From NCBI GenBank assembly GCA_004154925.1, contig QJNS01000121.1:175044-239043 (forward strand): a DNA stretch of 64,000 nt, in the 5' to 3' direction. The position numbers were made by a program, and so were the translations under genes. Source of the stretch: Monosporascus cannonballus (taxonomy: Eukaryota > Ascomycota > Sordariomycetes > Xylariales). The notes beneath the pieces were generated by a model. It was not told the DNA's origin. It worked only from the letters and a program-made list of their open reading frames with translations, and ran no database searches. Position 1 is the first letter of the stretch; each line of letters opens with the position of its first letter. Below, piece by piece: positions 10,471-22,831 of this stretch.

Positions 10471-13232
10471 ATGGCGGCAAGCGACAGCCAGGTGCCCCGG
10501 CGCACGTGGTTATTCTCTGCCAGAAAATCAGCCCGGCACGAGGACCCTAGCGGCACTGAGAAGAAGAAGCAGCCGAGATGGAATATGGGCATGCTAAACG
10601 ACAAGGAGACTATCGAAGTTCCAGGTACAGCCACCCCTCATTTTGCACCCACCTGGCCCGGCGTCCCCTTTTGGTAACACATATTGCAGGCTCAGTACTG
10701 CTTATTGCTGAGGACCGGAATGAACCACTTGGCCTCCGGAACGCCCCGGCGAGGACTTCACACTCGTCTCTCCCTACCGGACTGCCCTATGAGGAGCAGC
10801 AACAGCGTTCGCGTCCTGCAACTGCCCCTAAAGATGAGAAGAAGAAGACCAAAGACGGTCAAATCATTCTTGAACCTCAACCGGACGACTCGCATAACGA
10901 CCCGCTGAACTGGCCGGCTTGGCGCAGGGACTTGGCACTTCTGTCGTTGGGACTCTACTGCAGTAAGGAAAGCCCGTATCATTTAGCATATAGAACCGCA
11001 CTCCCTTCCCTTCTTAGATTTGGCCTTCTTCATAGAGAGCATCCGCTTGGCTACGACAAAGAAGGGTGTGTCTAATTTGTTGGACACCCCCTTGAGGCAG
11101 GATTGCCTCTATTCGAGGTTGCAAGAACTGATAAGATCCATTTACGAATCAATCCTTTACTAACCGTAGTCGCATAGTGGTCGGAGGGGGGATCACGCCA
11201 ATAATAGCCGCAGGCTTTTCAGATGTCGCTCAAGGTACAATTATCTCGATGGCCCCGCCGTGGTTCTCTGCTAAGTCATCTCTCAGATTATGGCATCGAC
11301 GTTGAAGATGTGGCGCTTACGACAGGCTTGTATATGATGGGACTGGGTATTGGCTGCGTCGTATTCTCTCCTACCGCTATCCTCTACGGAAAACGTCCGG
11401 TTTATCTTTTCAGCGCTGTGCTGTTCGTTTTGTCGGCAGTTTGGTGTGCTTTATCACCCAACTTCACCTCTCTGATACTGGCGAGAATCTTCCAGGGAAT
11501 CGCTGTTAGTCCGGTGGAGTGCCTCCCGTCGGCCACGATTGCCGAAATCTTCTTTCTACACGAGAGAGCGTACCGTATCGGTGTCTATACATTGCTCCTG
11601 CTCGGGGGTAAGAATCTAGTTCCCCTCGTCAGCGCCGTAATCATCGAGGGTCTCTCATGGCGTTGGGTATTCTGGTAAGTTGTTGACAGACCCTTGGTAA
11701 ACGAGGCGAGGGGCGTTAGTTCGGCTCACAAACATACGTCTAGGATCGTTGCCATGGTAATTGTCTTCTGCGGTGTTCTATTATATATCTTCGTTCCGGA
11801 GACGTTCTGGGATCGGACCCCAGTCCCAAGGTCGCGCCGGCACCCCAGGCGGCCAGGCATTTTCACCAGGAGATCTGCGTCCGGACAAAGCGTACCGAGG
11901 CTGGCTCACGCTGCTAAGGAACCTACCCCCGCTGATACCACGCGAGTATCGCACCCCACAGTCGAGAAGAGTGCCAAGGACTTCCAAGAGGGGGCTGCTC
12001 AATCACCGACATCGCCTATTCGACACAAAAATGTTCATGTAGGGTTTGTGCCTGATGTTAGATCGGACTCAGCTACCACGGCTGGACAAGCTGGGGACAG
12101 TCCATTGCCACTCGTGATGGGATTGAACGGAGACGAGAAGACCACCCTGGCGCGGTCTCTAGAACATGAGACGAACCAATCCGCGGAGCCCCGCTCGCCC
12201 AGCGTGCATTCCGGATCGCGCACCGATCGTCACGTCTCTCTTAGCAATCCCGTGTCACGAAGGGGATCCGTGACGCTCGAGAAACCTTTGGCCCAGGCGT
12301 CGGAGATGCACAACTCCGATTTAGGACAGACTTTGCGTGACCATTTCCGGGATCCGGAAGCGGGGCTGCCTCGGCATGCTCATGATATGTTGAGCGACAC
12401 GGAAAGCGAGAAGATGTCCACCTCGAACATGGCCGGGACGACAAAGGGTCAGCTATATACCCATGCATTACGACAGGCGCCGCCGAAGTCCTTTTCGCAA
12501 CAGCTTAAGATCTATCATGGGCGGCTGAGCCAGGACAAATGGTGGAAAGTGGCGATTAGGCCATTTATTTTGTTTTCGTATCCCGCTGTCCTCTGGTCGT
12601 CAGCCATCTACGCGTGCTCGGTGGGATGGCTGATTGTCATCTCCGAGTCTGTCGCGCTTATTTACCGTGAAGGGACCTACCACTTCAATGCTCTGCAGAC
12701 GGGCCTTGTCTACATATCGCCGTTCGTCGGCGGCGTTCTTGGCACGGCTGTAGCTGGAAAGGTTAGCGATGTCATCGTCAGGGCGATGGCTCGCCGAAAT
12801 GGTGGGCTGTATGAACCCGAGTTCCGACTGGTCATGGCGGCCCCGATCGCCATCACGACGGTCATCGGGCTCATGGGATTTGGCTGGTCGGCAGACGTCG
12901 GCAACCCCTGGATTGTTCCGACTCTCTTCTTCGGAGTGGTCTCTTTCGGTTGCTCGCTGGGCTCCACGACGTCGATCACATTCTGCGTTGATAGCTACCG
13001 CCAGTATGCCGGGGAGGCGCTTGTGACGTTGAACTTTAGCAAGAACGTCCTTCATGGCTTGGTGTTCAGTCTCTTTGTTACGGAATGGTTGGCGCACGAG
13101 GGTCCAAAGACGGTTTACATCTGGATCGGTATCATGCAGCTGATCATCGTCTTGTTCACAATCCCCATGTATATCTACGGCAAAAGAGCCCGTATGTGGA
13201 CGGTTCGCAAGAACTTCATGGAGGCATGGTAG
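10471..13232 (+). CDS. MFS transporter with long cytoplasmic loop (DHA1-like)
   Basis: Exons 10471-10624, 10690-10962, 11178-11234, 11287-11674 and 11744-13232 join to 786 residues. After a Lys-rich N-terminus come GSVLLIAEDRNEPLGLRNAP, then DPLNWPAWRRDLALLSLGLY leading into helix 1. Conserved stretches include FSPTAILYGKRPVYLFSAVL (an MFS GxxxxGKRP-type loop), RIFQGIAVSPVECLPSATIA and VFVPETFW. Between helices 6 and 7 sits a hydrophilic, Ser/Pro/Arg-rich loop of about 240 residues, far longer than in bacterial MFS. The second half (LWSSAIYACSVGWLIVISES to YIYGKRARMWTVRKNFMEAW) restores six helices. Substrate is unknown; related fungal proteins are annotated as multidrug or polyamine transporters. 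The second intron (215 bp) is longer than the others. Upstream is a long divergent promoter shared with ELP6. Confidence 0.88.
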
Positions 13233-13827
13233 GGGTCGGTTGGATTTCCAGGCACGGAGTTCAACAGGGGTGTTTTTATTTGATTAGCATGTATTGGGCG
13301 TCATGACATTGGCAAGCGGAAGCTGCATTCTCCACCGTTCTCTACGGAAACAGACATTCGGGCCTACGTTGCATTACGGTTTCACGGTATGGTGACCGCA
13401 GATAGACTGGACACGGAAATGAACAAGTTCCATGATGACCTCTGTGTATGCTCATAGCCCCGTCTTCCATCCCCGCGTATAACTATTCACCAGGGAGGAC
13501 GTTAGCGCCTTAATAAACTTGGGTAAGTTCCTTGGAGTGCTGCTCCCGTGTATATTATGACGACATCAAGTAGAGCGCCAAGCTACACTAGGTGCCAACC
13601 CACTCATCCAGCAGTAATATATATGTATAAGCTGTGTATCGCCTCCACTATACATGGTAACATTTCGAATCTACGGCCTAGTCCCGCTAGGATCTCCCGG
13701 CAATTGACATACCAGGTCGCCGGTTACGTATACGAAAAGCAATTGACCTCAAAGCATTGCAACTTCCAGGTGCTGTTGACAGCTGCTCAAGCACGCAACC
13801 ACCGACTTATGCCTCTTACCCGAAACA
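13233..13827. other. Intergenic gap
   Basis: Between the MFS transporter 3' end and the thioredoxin-like gene. An open frame starting at 13548 overlaps the next gene out of frame and is judged spurious. Nothing else seen. Confidence 0.5.
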
Positions 13828-14493
13828 ATGTCGCCTGCCGTCCGAACGAAGCTGCTCCCGGTTCTGAAAGAATTGCGCGCCTCTTCAACCGGCAGGACAT
13901 TTGCTACAACCCGGGGGCTTCGCGCACAGAACCGGATCTACACACCGTACGTGATCCTCCTCAACGGCCCCACTGCCTTTCCAATACCCATGGCCCTTCA
14001 TTATATTCCGCTCCAAGCGTACGGCGATCTAATTAACTCAATTTACTGCGACAAAAGCGTTCGACGTCCCGATGACCTTCACACCTACCAGTTACTATCT
14101 TCTTCCTCCCGGCGGCCGCTCATCACGCTCTGGACGGCCTCGTGGTGCGCCACTTGTCGCGTCGTATCACCGCTCCTGCAGTCCGTCATCAAATCCGGCG
14201 TGGGTGAGGCTGAGGGCGGTGTCGGCTACTGTACCATCGAGTATGACGCACCAGACATGATGAGTGGCGGACTCGGGATAACATACATGATCACATCCAT
14301 ACCGACGCTCCTGAGTTTCGACGCCGGAGAGGCACAGACCCAAACGAAAGTCACCGATGCGAGAAAGTTGGCCGACCGGCCTTTCCTGGAAGAATGGATT
14401 CGTGCCGAGGCTCGACGACAAGGTGGCCGCGGTGGCCGCGGTGGCCGGGTCGGTTCGGGCATTCTCGGTGGGTTATTTGACAGTTGGAAATAG
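13828..14493 (+). CDS. Thioredoxin-like protein, probably mitochondrial
   Basis: Exons 13828-13946 and 14058-14493 give 184 residues. The intron (13947-14057) is a multiple of three without a stop, so an unspliced reading frame of 221 codons also exists; splicing restores TPVRRPDDLHTYQLLSSSS as in fungal relatives. Residues 1-35 are Arg/Ser/Thr-rich with no acidic residues except Glu15, which fits a mitochondrial presequence. The active-site motif is WCATC (Cys70, Cys73) instead of the classical WCGPC. A beta-alpha fold continues through GITYMITSIPTLLSFDAGEA, with the cis-Pro of thioredoxins (IPT). The C-terminus has GGRGGRGGR repeats and ends LFDSWK. Exact role not known. Convergent with the mutarotase-family gene 280 bp away. 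Confidence 0.85.
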   Translation: MSPAVRTKLLPVLKELRASSTGRTFATTRGLRAQNRIYTPYVILLNGPTAFPIPMALHYIPLQAYGDLINSIYCDKSVRRPDDLHTYQLLSSSSRRPLITLWTASWCATCRVVSPLLQSVIKSGVGEAEGGVGYCTIEYDAPDMMSGGLGITYMITSIPTLLSFDAGEAQTQTKVTDARKLADRPFLEEWIRAEARRQGGRGGRGGRVGSGILGGLFDSWK

Positions 14494-14773
14494 AAGATTC
14501 CCTTGCTCGAATTTCGTTGCTTTGGTGGACTGAGCTTGTTAAGACTGACTCTCTACGCCTCTGTGACCACGACCGTTGCACTGTGAGCATTGCGATACCG
14601 GTGCCTCACGGGCGGGTAAGGGTAAAGCACAGTTTCCCACGGTTATGGCAGCCCTCTATTGTCTGCGAATACTTGTGGCCTTCCTTTTACGTAGTAACTA
14701 CTATCGATGCGCACGTACACTTGGTGGGCAGATCCCACGAGGAGCAGGAAGAGCTTCAAAAGCGACCTCATCA

Positions 14774-15393
14774 TCATGGCAGGTGAAACACCTCCTCGAC
14801 CTCTTTCCACCAAGCCGGATCGCCAGACTCGCTGCTCTTGGCTCCAGGGACCAAGCTCTGTGGGTGGGGGGTTTCTACGTCAGCTGACATTCCAATGACG
14901 GTGTGCTCCATGTCTGCTTCGATGGCGTACCTCTTGGAAGCCATCCGTCATTGCCCACCATTCTCGCACTTTCGGGTTCTCACGCATGCGCTCCATGTCG
15001 CCGATATAATCATATCCCACATACTTAAAGGTCGCGAACAGGATACCCGAGTCCTTGTCGTGGAAGATACTGTCTGTAGTTCCGCAGATGCCGTCAGCGA
15101 TGAGGCAGAGGACCCGCGCCAGGGATTCAGGCTCGCAAGACATGGAAGCCGGACGGATAATCGCACTCACAGTCCTGGATATTGCAGACCTTGATCTGTT
15201 GTAAGACCTCGGGCCATACGGCGGCGTGGACTTGTTTGTATTTGTCAACGAATTCCGGCTTCAGCTTTACGATCTGCGCAATGCGGCGGCCGGGATTCCG
15301 TTGTCGCGCCGACTCAGGCACCGGCTCATTCACGGACTCCCGTCTTGGGGGACTTGAAGATTCCGCTTGCTGGGAGGTCGGAGACCACAACAT
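14774..15393 (-). CDS. L-rhamnose mutarotase family protein (DUF718/RhaM)
   Basis: Family members interconvert alpha and beta anomers of L-rhamnose; in fungi the substrate is not firmly known. Minus exons 15393-15171, 15073-14931 and 14857-14774 give 149 residues. The core begins RRIAQIVKLKPEFVDKYKQV and HAAVWPEVLQQIK, continues across the first intron as CNIQDYSIFHDKDSGILFAT, then FKYVGYDYIGDMERMRENPK and VREWWAMTDGFQE. The last exon supplies SLVPGAKSSESGDPAWWKEV ending FHLP. The His of HAAVW and the Trp pair are family hallmarks. About 40 residues of Ser/Pro/Glu-rich sequence precede the domain. The first ATG in frame is at 15393. Confidence 0.9.
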
Positions 15394-16801
15394 GATTGGC
15401 GTCAATGGCGTGGTGGATGCGGGAGAACGCAGCTCGTCAGAGGCGCCCGGTGCCTCTTAACTTACTCTAAGGGGGGTAGTTGACTCTGATCCCTTGTACC
15501 TTGAACAGTGTCAGAATCCCTGTTGATCCACAGACGGTCCTCGTAATAATAGGTAAATGGAGTAGCCGATAAGTAGATGATAACCTGGGCTATCTCTGTT
15601 CGGCGGATGTTAAGAGTTGCGTAGACTCGTTGACCGGTCGGTTGTTATTAAGACTTCGGGGCATGTTCTTTCGAGGGATGGCGATGCGGGGTTCGGAGAC
15701 CCCCGGGGAGACCCCCTCTCGGCTCCTCTGAGCACCCAATAGGGCAGGTAGACTGAATGGAGAAGAGAAATTTACACCCAATTTGGATAGCAAGAAATGC
15801 ATACGCAGTCCCTCCCGCATGAGGCTATCTTTAATATGTTCTGTATTGCTTGGTTAGCCTCATCATCCACTGGTGGTGTGTAGCGTACGTATGTTGTGTG
15901 TAATGAAGTGCCCCCTATACAATTTCGAGCTGTTATGAGCCAGTTGGATTTATCAGGGCTAATTTCGTCGCCATATGTAGATTCCTTGCCTAGGCTACTT
16001 CGTAGATATGCATAGGATTCACTTTGGGCTCGCCTGTGCGCTTTTGGAGGGCCACATGCCCATAGTATCCATCCAGATCGGGCCAGGTGAAGTAGGCAGA
16101 CTTCAGCATTGCATATATTTCTCTCCTCGAAAGGGGTTTGGAGGTCTTCGAGGCTTCGGGCATCTCCGCTTAGGCTCTCATGTCAAAGAGGTCTTGGCCA
16201 GCACGTCAATACACAACGAGTACATGTAGCCTGCAAGTGGGCATGCTTCGGTGGCATTACTGTATCATCGTGATATCGTGCACAAAGGTCCATGAGGGAT
16301 GACACGGCGAAGACATTTCCTAGCACTAGCCCCTAGGCCGTGGGAACCAACACATATGATCTCCCTGTTCATCGCCACCTAACCCATCCATTGAGCACAG
16401 TGAATACAATGACTAGGGACCATTCTATAGTCGGCCAAGCCCATTCCTTTTCCCCAAACTCCGGCCCATGCTGAAAGGGAACGTCCGTTCCTCGCCCCGT
16501 ACCACCTCCTCACAACCAGGGTTGAGATGCGTCTATACCTTCCATCCTCATGTGAGGATTTCCGTGAGTATATATGATACATTTTCCAGGACAGCCGCTG
16601 CTCCCAAGTGACCGCCACTGCCATTTAACACAGATAGAAATGATTTCTACCGCTGACAAAATAAATAAACTCCCGCTAAGAGACGAAGGCACGGCTGAGC
16701 CGGGTCGGGATTACGATTACAGTCCAGGAGAACAAGAAGCGGGCAAGCTGGGCTTAAGCGTGGACGCGCTCCTAGGTGAGTAGGAGAGCGATCGCCGCCA
16801 C
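15394..16801. other. Intergenic region
   Basis: No recognised gene. Open frames at 15590-15820 (minus), 16008-16229 (plus) and 16379-16624 (minus) have no known motifs. A plus frame starting with the ATG at 16640 (MISTADKINKL...) reads through hydrophilic residues and stops at a GTGAGT-like donor near 16776, just before the GDT1 3' end on the other strand; judged probably chance. Confidence 0.5.
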
Positions 16802-18539
16802 CTACGCATAGAGCGCATCGAACAAGTAGATGAAACCGAACAACAGGAAGGCAATAGCACCACCCACCGTGACTATGCCAGCCAGTTAGTCAACCTAACA
16901 ATAGGAGGCAAAGAAGGAAGGATCATGGTCTGGGACAACTTACCAACTTTGAGACTAACTTTCCCGGCAATGGCGCGACCACCAAGCACCGCAACTCCGG
17001 TACAGAAAACATGACCAACCAAGGCGCCCAGCGTAACCCACCAGTAATCCTGGCCGGCAGCCATGGCAATCGTCGCAATCTGGCTCCGGTCCCCCCATTC
17101 GCCCAGGAACGTCATGACGAAGGTCTGAACCCAAGCAGGACTGAGGAGCAGTGAAAACAGGTTGGACAGGCCGACGATGACGCCTCCAACGAATCCACCC
17201 CGAGGCGAGGGACTTCGCGGCGGGGACATGGAAGGGCTGCGGGGCGGGGTAGGAAACCGAGATTGTGACCGTGATTTGCGACTACGATTGAGACCCATCT
17301 CCAGCGCGTAGGGGGTAACCGAGGAACTTCGTCGCCCCTGTTTCAAAGCCTGGTGTTCCTTCTCCTGGAGCTCCTGCTCAACCTCCTGCATCTCTGCCGT
17401 GACGCCCTCGTTAGGATCCATGGCCATACCCTCGCGCAGCAGCTTAGCCCCAAAAACAAAAAACAAGCCGGCAGCAAGGAAAGCTGTTACCCTCTTGGGG
17501 ATCAGCGCCGGAACGGTGTGACCAAGTACGGCAGATAAGACGGTCATAACGAGCAGAGCACCAAAGGCGGCAGAGAAGACAACCATGCGATCGTGCTTCA
17601 TTGCCATGAGGGCGGCCACGAGGAAAGTCTTGTCGCCAACCTCGGAGAACAATATCATAGTTAAGGAGAGTACAAAAGAGTGGAATGGCTGGATGATGCC
17701 CTCGTTAGCTTCACCGGCTTCGTAATCATGGCCGAATGCCTTGGACGAAGACTTGGATGGTGTTGTAACGTCAAGATGGTCCTTGTGGGCCGAGTTAGGC
17801 ATGGGATGAGGGTCATCCCGTAGCTTGTCTGGCAAGTCCTCCGGTTTCTATCAGGAAAAGATGGTAGTTAGCATACCACGTTGTAACAAGTTAGTGGGCC
17901 ATCTGGGACGGCTAGGGATCGTACCTCAAGCCCCGCCACATCATCCGCAGTCCGATATGTGTCTTCTTTGGCCTTCTCTTTGGATGGTTCTTTCTCATCG
18001 GCGGTCTTCCCCTTGCCCTGGTTAGACATAGGAGGTACTTCGTTCGGGGTGAGGGGCACGTTCTCGACCTTTTCGCCCGTCTCTCCCTCCTTCACCTTCC
18101 GAGCCTTGTCTTTCTCACTGACGCCACCCTCTGTACCGGTGGTGCCTTGTTTAGGAGGTTGACGGTGAGGATCGTCCATGACACCATCGTTAGATTCCGG
18201 TATTTTCTTCCCGCCGATAGTTAAAGAATCCGAGTAAGTTTCCTTGAGGGTGGGTAAGCCCTTGGACCCGGATGACTCGGCGGTGTCGCCACCCTTCTTG
18301 CGATCCTTGTCGGTGGTTATGAAGGGGCCTTCGTGAGGCATGCCATCCTTGCCATCTACCGGAGCGTTCTTGGTGCCAACCTCAAGCTTGGACTTGGGCG
18401 ATGATGAAGTGGAGTCCCGAGCAGATTGAACGCCAGCGTCATCTGGTATTGCGACTCGAGCAGTGTCGAGAGTAGCAGCCACAGCGAGGGAGGGTAAGAG
18501 TAATAGGAGCAGAGGTGCGCGCTGATGTCGGATCCTCAT
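16802..18539 (-). CDS. gdt1: Gdt1-type Golgi Mn2+/Ca2+ transporter (UPF0016/TMEM165)
   Basis: Gdt1 imports Mn2+ and Ca2+ into the Golgi lumen and supports glycosylation. Minus exons 18539-17925, 17847-16944 and 16872-16802 give 529 residues. Exon 1 encodes a signal peptide (MRIRHQRAPLLLLLLPSLAV, then AAT) followed by about 230 hydrophilic, Lys/Glu/Thr/Pro-rich residues. The two family signatures are FSEVGDKTF (Glu274, Asp277) and FLGEWGDRSQ (Glu455, Asp458), each starting a three-helix half. Between the halves is a cytosolic linker with a Glu/Gln coiled stretch and SRSQSRFPTPPRSPS-like repeats. The short last exon gives the final helix, GGAIAFLLFGFIYLFDALYA. The N-terminal extension is much longer than in yeast Gdt1. 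The exon 1-2 join in frame is the only part I inferred without close family memory. Confidence 0.92.
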
Positions 18540-21500
18540 GGTGAATAGTCGAGGCTGCTGAATGCGAAAAGAACTGTATACAGCGCAATGTGTCCTTGCG
18601 TACAAGAAATGCGTTGCAGGAAGGAAAAAGGATCTACAGGTAGGCTTCGACTAAGACTTTTGCTACGCCGGCTTCCGCATATGGGCGAATCGAATAAGAC
18701 GATCGAAAATCGATGCGCATTGGCTGCGAGGGGAGGGAGACACAATATTCGGGGTACGTGCTAGGTAATCGAGGCGTTAATCTGATTGGCAAGAAACAAA
18801 GGCAGGACGGTTGGACTGAGAATTGGAGCGGTCGCGTTACGGGACAGGCCGTACGTACTGCAAGGTATTACTCCGTGGGTAAGGATCGAGAAGAAAAGTT
18901 ACAGACGAAACCGAGGTGGACGGAGAACAGGCGAATTAACAACAGGGGCTTGAGAAGGTGATTTTGGAGTCCGATTGGTTTTCCTCTTGGTTGTAATTCC
19001 AAATTTCCTACCACCATGCATACGACGTCATAACATAGAGTTGGGAAAGGGGAAAACAACCAAATAAAGTGGTGGAAGATTGGACGTATGTCAGGAGGGC
19101 AAAGAATGGGCTTGGTTGGAAATAGATGCTAGTGGTGCTTGGATTGGATAGGCCTAGATGTCTAAAATGATTGGAGTTCTGATAATACTACCTACTAGGT
19201 ACGTAAGTAGTAGGTTAGAATGCAGGCCGTAATAGCAACATTGAATAAGCGATGCATTCATAGTACTTACAGCGATATGTATCTCAAGGTCGCATATATG
19301 CACGTACCTCTACTAGATGCATTCACATATATGTGCGCAAGCTCGAATAAGCACATGTCGCCGCATATTTTTATGCTCAAGCACGAGTGCTTATATGTAG
19401 CCTCCACTGGTATTGCAATAAAGCTACCTAGATACTTACTTGCAATGGAAAAACATGCGCTAGAACACGGGTATGCCCGTTAAGTACTTAGCCGGACAGA
19501 TGCTACGCGTCCTTCCTCGAGAAAATAGGGGCTTACCCCTGTCACAGCTAGAGCTGTAGTATAATGACACTATCGTCGTAAGTAGGTAGGCAATATTTAT
19601 ATACTGTACGTGTTTACACAAGTCCCTCTAGGGATATTTTATACGATGCGCTATACCATGCTTACAAACTCAGTCGTCTTCTTTAATAACTTTTTTATAT
19701 TAACTCTTTAGGGACAGGCTTTAATCAATGCTGAGACAACGATACAACGATATTTACCCAAACAGGCCGGGGGCTAAGGTTAGCTATATACTTACAGCGT
19801 GAGGAAACACGTGATCCGTTAGGGGGATCGTCACTGATCTTCGAATTTTACCAGCCTCTCAGGTTGCAAGTATTTGAATTCGAGAGATAAAAGAGTATTG
19901 CTGACTACTCACATAGAGTCTTTAGAAACTGCTCTACTAGGGATACTTCAGCCTTCCCATACCTAATATGACCGTTTTCTATTGGTACACTACCTACCTA
20001 CCTAGGCAGGTAATGTCCATATCGTAAATTCGAACACACGGAAAGCCAGAAAGCAATCACACTTCTCTTTTTTATTCTTCGAAGCTTTCTCCTGGAATAG
20101 CAGGCGAACCAAGAATATGCCGAGACTACCAAACTTCGTCCCTGAATGCTGACCATTTCCACTCGACTCATAACGTCTGCTAACCTTTGCGTCATAATTG
20201 CCTGCATCGCTTACCAGATAGCATAAATTCTCGCAATGTCACTCGGTACAGCCCGGGGTGGCATGGACATATGGTATCTACAAATTGAATGGCATCACGA
20301 CCCCTACTTTTTCACGTGGGTAATTAAATATAAGTCTAGTGCTACGGCGAACACCCGAAAGAGATCCGCATTAATGGTCCCACAGGCTTTACTATCTGCA
20401 GGGCGCCGTGGACACTAGCACCCAAGTATCACCAGTCCACATTCCATGTATGGCAATGTGTAACCCACCGGATCCAACATTTTTCGGGCCGGCTGACAAC
20501 AAGCAACGTGCTTCCGACCCCGGTAGATCTTCTACGTCTTCACAGTAGTGGTCAGGAACGGAACCAATTCCCCGGGTCGGGGACTCGGAGGACCGAACGA
20601 ACCATAGTTGCTCCGGAGGAAAGCGCTACGGAAAGCGCCCTTGATAACATATCCTTTTCATTAGTATCCCAACGTGGACATGTGGAATCGGAGTCGATAC
20701 TAGTCGTAGATTACAAACAACCCGCCCATGTTCAAGGTCGGTATCAGCTAACTGCCACTTCGTGATGGCCTCGAAATCACAACGTTTTATTCCTACTAAT
20801 ACGTATCTCTGATGAGGCGGCCACACGCCAGCTGCGACTTCGCCTGTGTCAACCGCTGGTGCAAGGCGGCACTACGAAGGCCACGTTATCCGGCCATACA
20901 CCGCCTAGGTCAGCCATGTGCATCCGACAGCCGCGAACTGCACGGTACGTAGTAACAAACGTATCAAATGGACGGGTGGGTCTCATCGCTTACATAAGGC
21001 TGCAAGGGCGTGGGAGAATATGCAAGGCTCCAAACAACGTGGCGGTAGCCGCGTCCGAGCTTTGACAACCGAGATGGCAGACAGCCAGATGTTCCGAGTT
21101 TGCGTCCCTCTCTATTGCGGTAATAATAATGGTGATGGTGATGAAGGGAACGGGCCCTACCATATGACTCCACCATACCTTGCCCTTCTATCCCTTGCTA
21201 CCCGCTGGCAGGCTAGTCGGAGGTCCAGGGTTGTGATATTGATTGCGTAAGGGTCAAGGCCCGGGCAAGCGGTTGGTAGAACTACCTTAAATACTGTCTT
21301 GCCTGCAAGAGGTAATGACAAGCAGGATCTACTCCGAGCAAAGATACAGGCTCGTATCCCTGCCGAACTGCAGGGACGGCGAGACACTGAACCCAGCATA
21401 AATAACCTGCTCTACAGCATCGTCCGGTAGAGCCCCATGTGAACCCCAAAGAGGTATGTGACCTGAAGTTCCGGGAACCGGATGCCATTATATCAAGACT

Positions 21501-22089
21501 TGCCAAGGCCGTGCAACCAAGTTATTGAATCCCATCCCTGCTCTATACCACTGCCCGGGTCGTAACCGGGTGGCGTGCTTCGGTCTATATCTCCTGATAT
21601 CGCCCTCAACCGATTTTCACCTTGCCTTCATCTCCGCCGGTAGTCGTTAACGGTCCTGCCTACTAATCCCTCTGACACCGCATCGCGCTTGGTCGCGAAC
21701 TTTGCTAAGAAATTGTGTCACGATGCCGCGCTCCCTTCCATGTGTAGAGTTGCCCCAGCTTCTCACGAGCCAAGTCCTTCAAATTCCGGGTCTCCATGCC
21801 ATCTTTAAACACTAGCCCCAGGCAGTAACCCAGGGCTTAGCCATTCGCAGCCGTTAATTCCAGAGGGGCTCCCCGAGTAAGTCCACCGACAAACCCCCCA
21901 CGAGATGCATGAGTACTGAAACTGTCTCAGACTCACAGGGTCGTCGAAAGAGCTTGCAAGGCTCAACAAGGCTGATTTCGGCTTGATTCCACGACTTGAT
22001 GGCCAATGGCAACCTTAGAAGTCGCCGACATTCTTGCGTGCTTGATTATCTGGGTAGCTTCCAACATCTCCACTGCCGCTGTCATAGTA

Positions 22090-22584
22090 CTAACTTGCGA
22101 TACAGCTTTTCCTGTGGGATGATGGTGAGCGCGTCGGCCTCCGGTCGTATCCAGTCCTAACATACACGTAGAGGTCGATGTAGAAGTCGGCGGCTTGGCG
22201 GACAATTTTGCTGCCGCACCGAAGTAGCGCGATGAAACCGTACGATACAGCGGATACTGTCTCGGCCTCTCGACCGAGGAAGTCCCGGTCCCGGACAATG
22301 AAATCATCGCCATCATCAAGGTCATCGCGGACGCTGCCTGCGAATCTAGCTAATCGGAAGAAACCTCCCCAACGGATAGCAACATCCACTGACAGTCTCG
22401 TCCAGAGCGTAGAGAGGTCCGGTTTAGGGAACTTGACTTCTGGCAGACATCGGAGCTTGAACGAGGACATCGACGCAGCTCCAACCTGCCCACGCTGGAC
22501 GAGTACGTAGCCTGCCGCATGGGTCCGCGTGCTGTTGGCGTCACGTGTTTCTTTAGCAAGTAAGGTCGAACGCGCCCTTAACAC
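22090..22584 (-). pseudogene. Coding-like fragment, unknown
   Basis: A 164-codon minus frame without recognised domain. Its middle section (LWTRLSVDVAIRWGGFFRLA, then DDLDDGDDFIVRDRDFLGRE, then FIALLRCGSKIVRQAADFYI) has the composition of a real folded protein. A second minus frame, ending near 21963, is also coding-like (STMTAAVEMLEATQIIKHAR), which suggests a broken or spliced gene. I cannot name a family. It may equally be chance. Confidence 0.25.
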
Positions 22585-22831
22585 TATTTGAGTCCGACGA
22601 CGGCCAGAGGTATTCCCAAGGGACGCATATGCCAGTCACTCCGTCAACAATCTGAGTATCCGGACGCTGTGGGATCAATCGAACATAATCATATGGGCGT
22701 ATATTGAATCAGCGGAGTTCCCCAGTGACCGTACTAACGTAGCGTCAATGATCTCCTCTCGATCAAGAAAGAAATTGTGAGAACCGCCGCGTATAAAAGG
22801 TCTGGCGGATGTAGGGCTAACACGTATATAG

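Noticed and set aside
13548..14036. 162-codon plus ORF overlapping the thioredoxin-like gene
   Set aside because: Different frame; lacks motifs, whereas the overlapping frame has WCATC and a good presequence.
16640..16783. Short plus ORF ending at a donor-like GTGAGT
   Set aside because: No downstream exon can be placed because GDT1 occupies the opposite strand directly after; no motif.
14774..18539. Rhamnose utilisation or transporter gene cluster
   Set aside because: The mutarotase-family gene has no rhamnose dehydrogenase, dehydratase or aldolase neighbours; the adjacent MFS, thioredoxin and GDT1 genes do not form a pathway with it.
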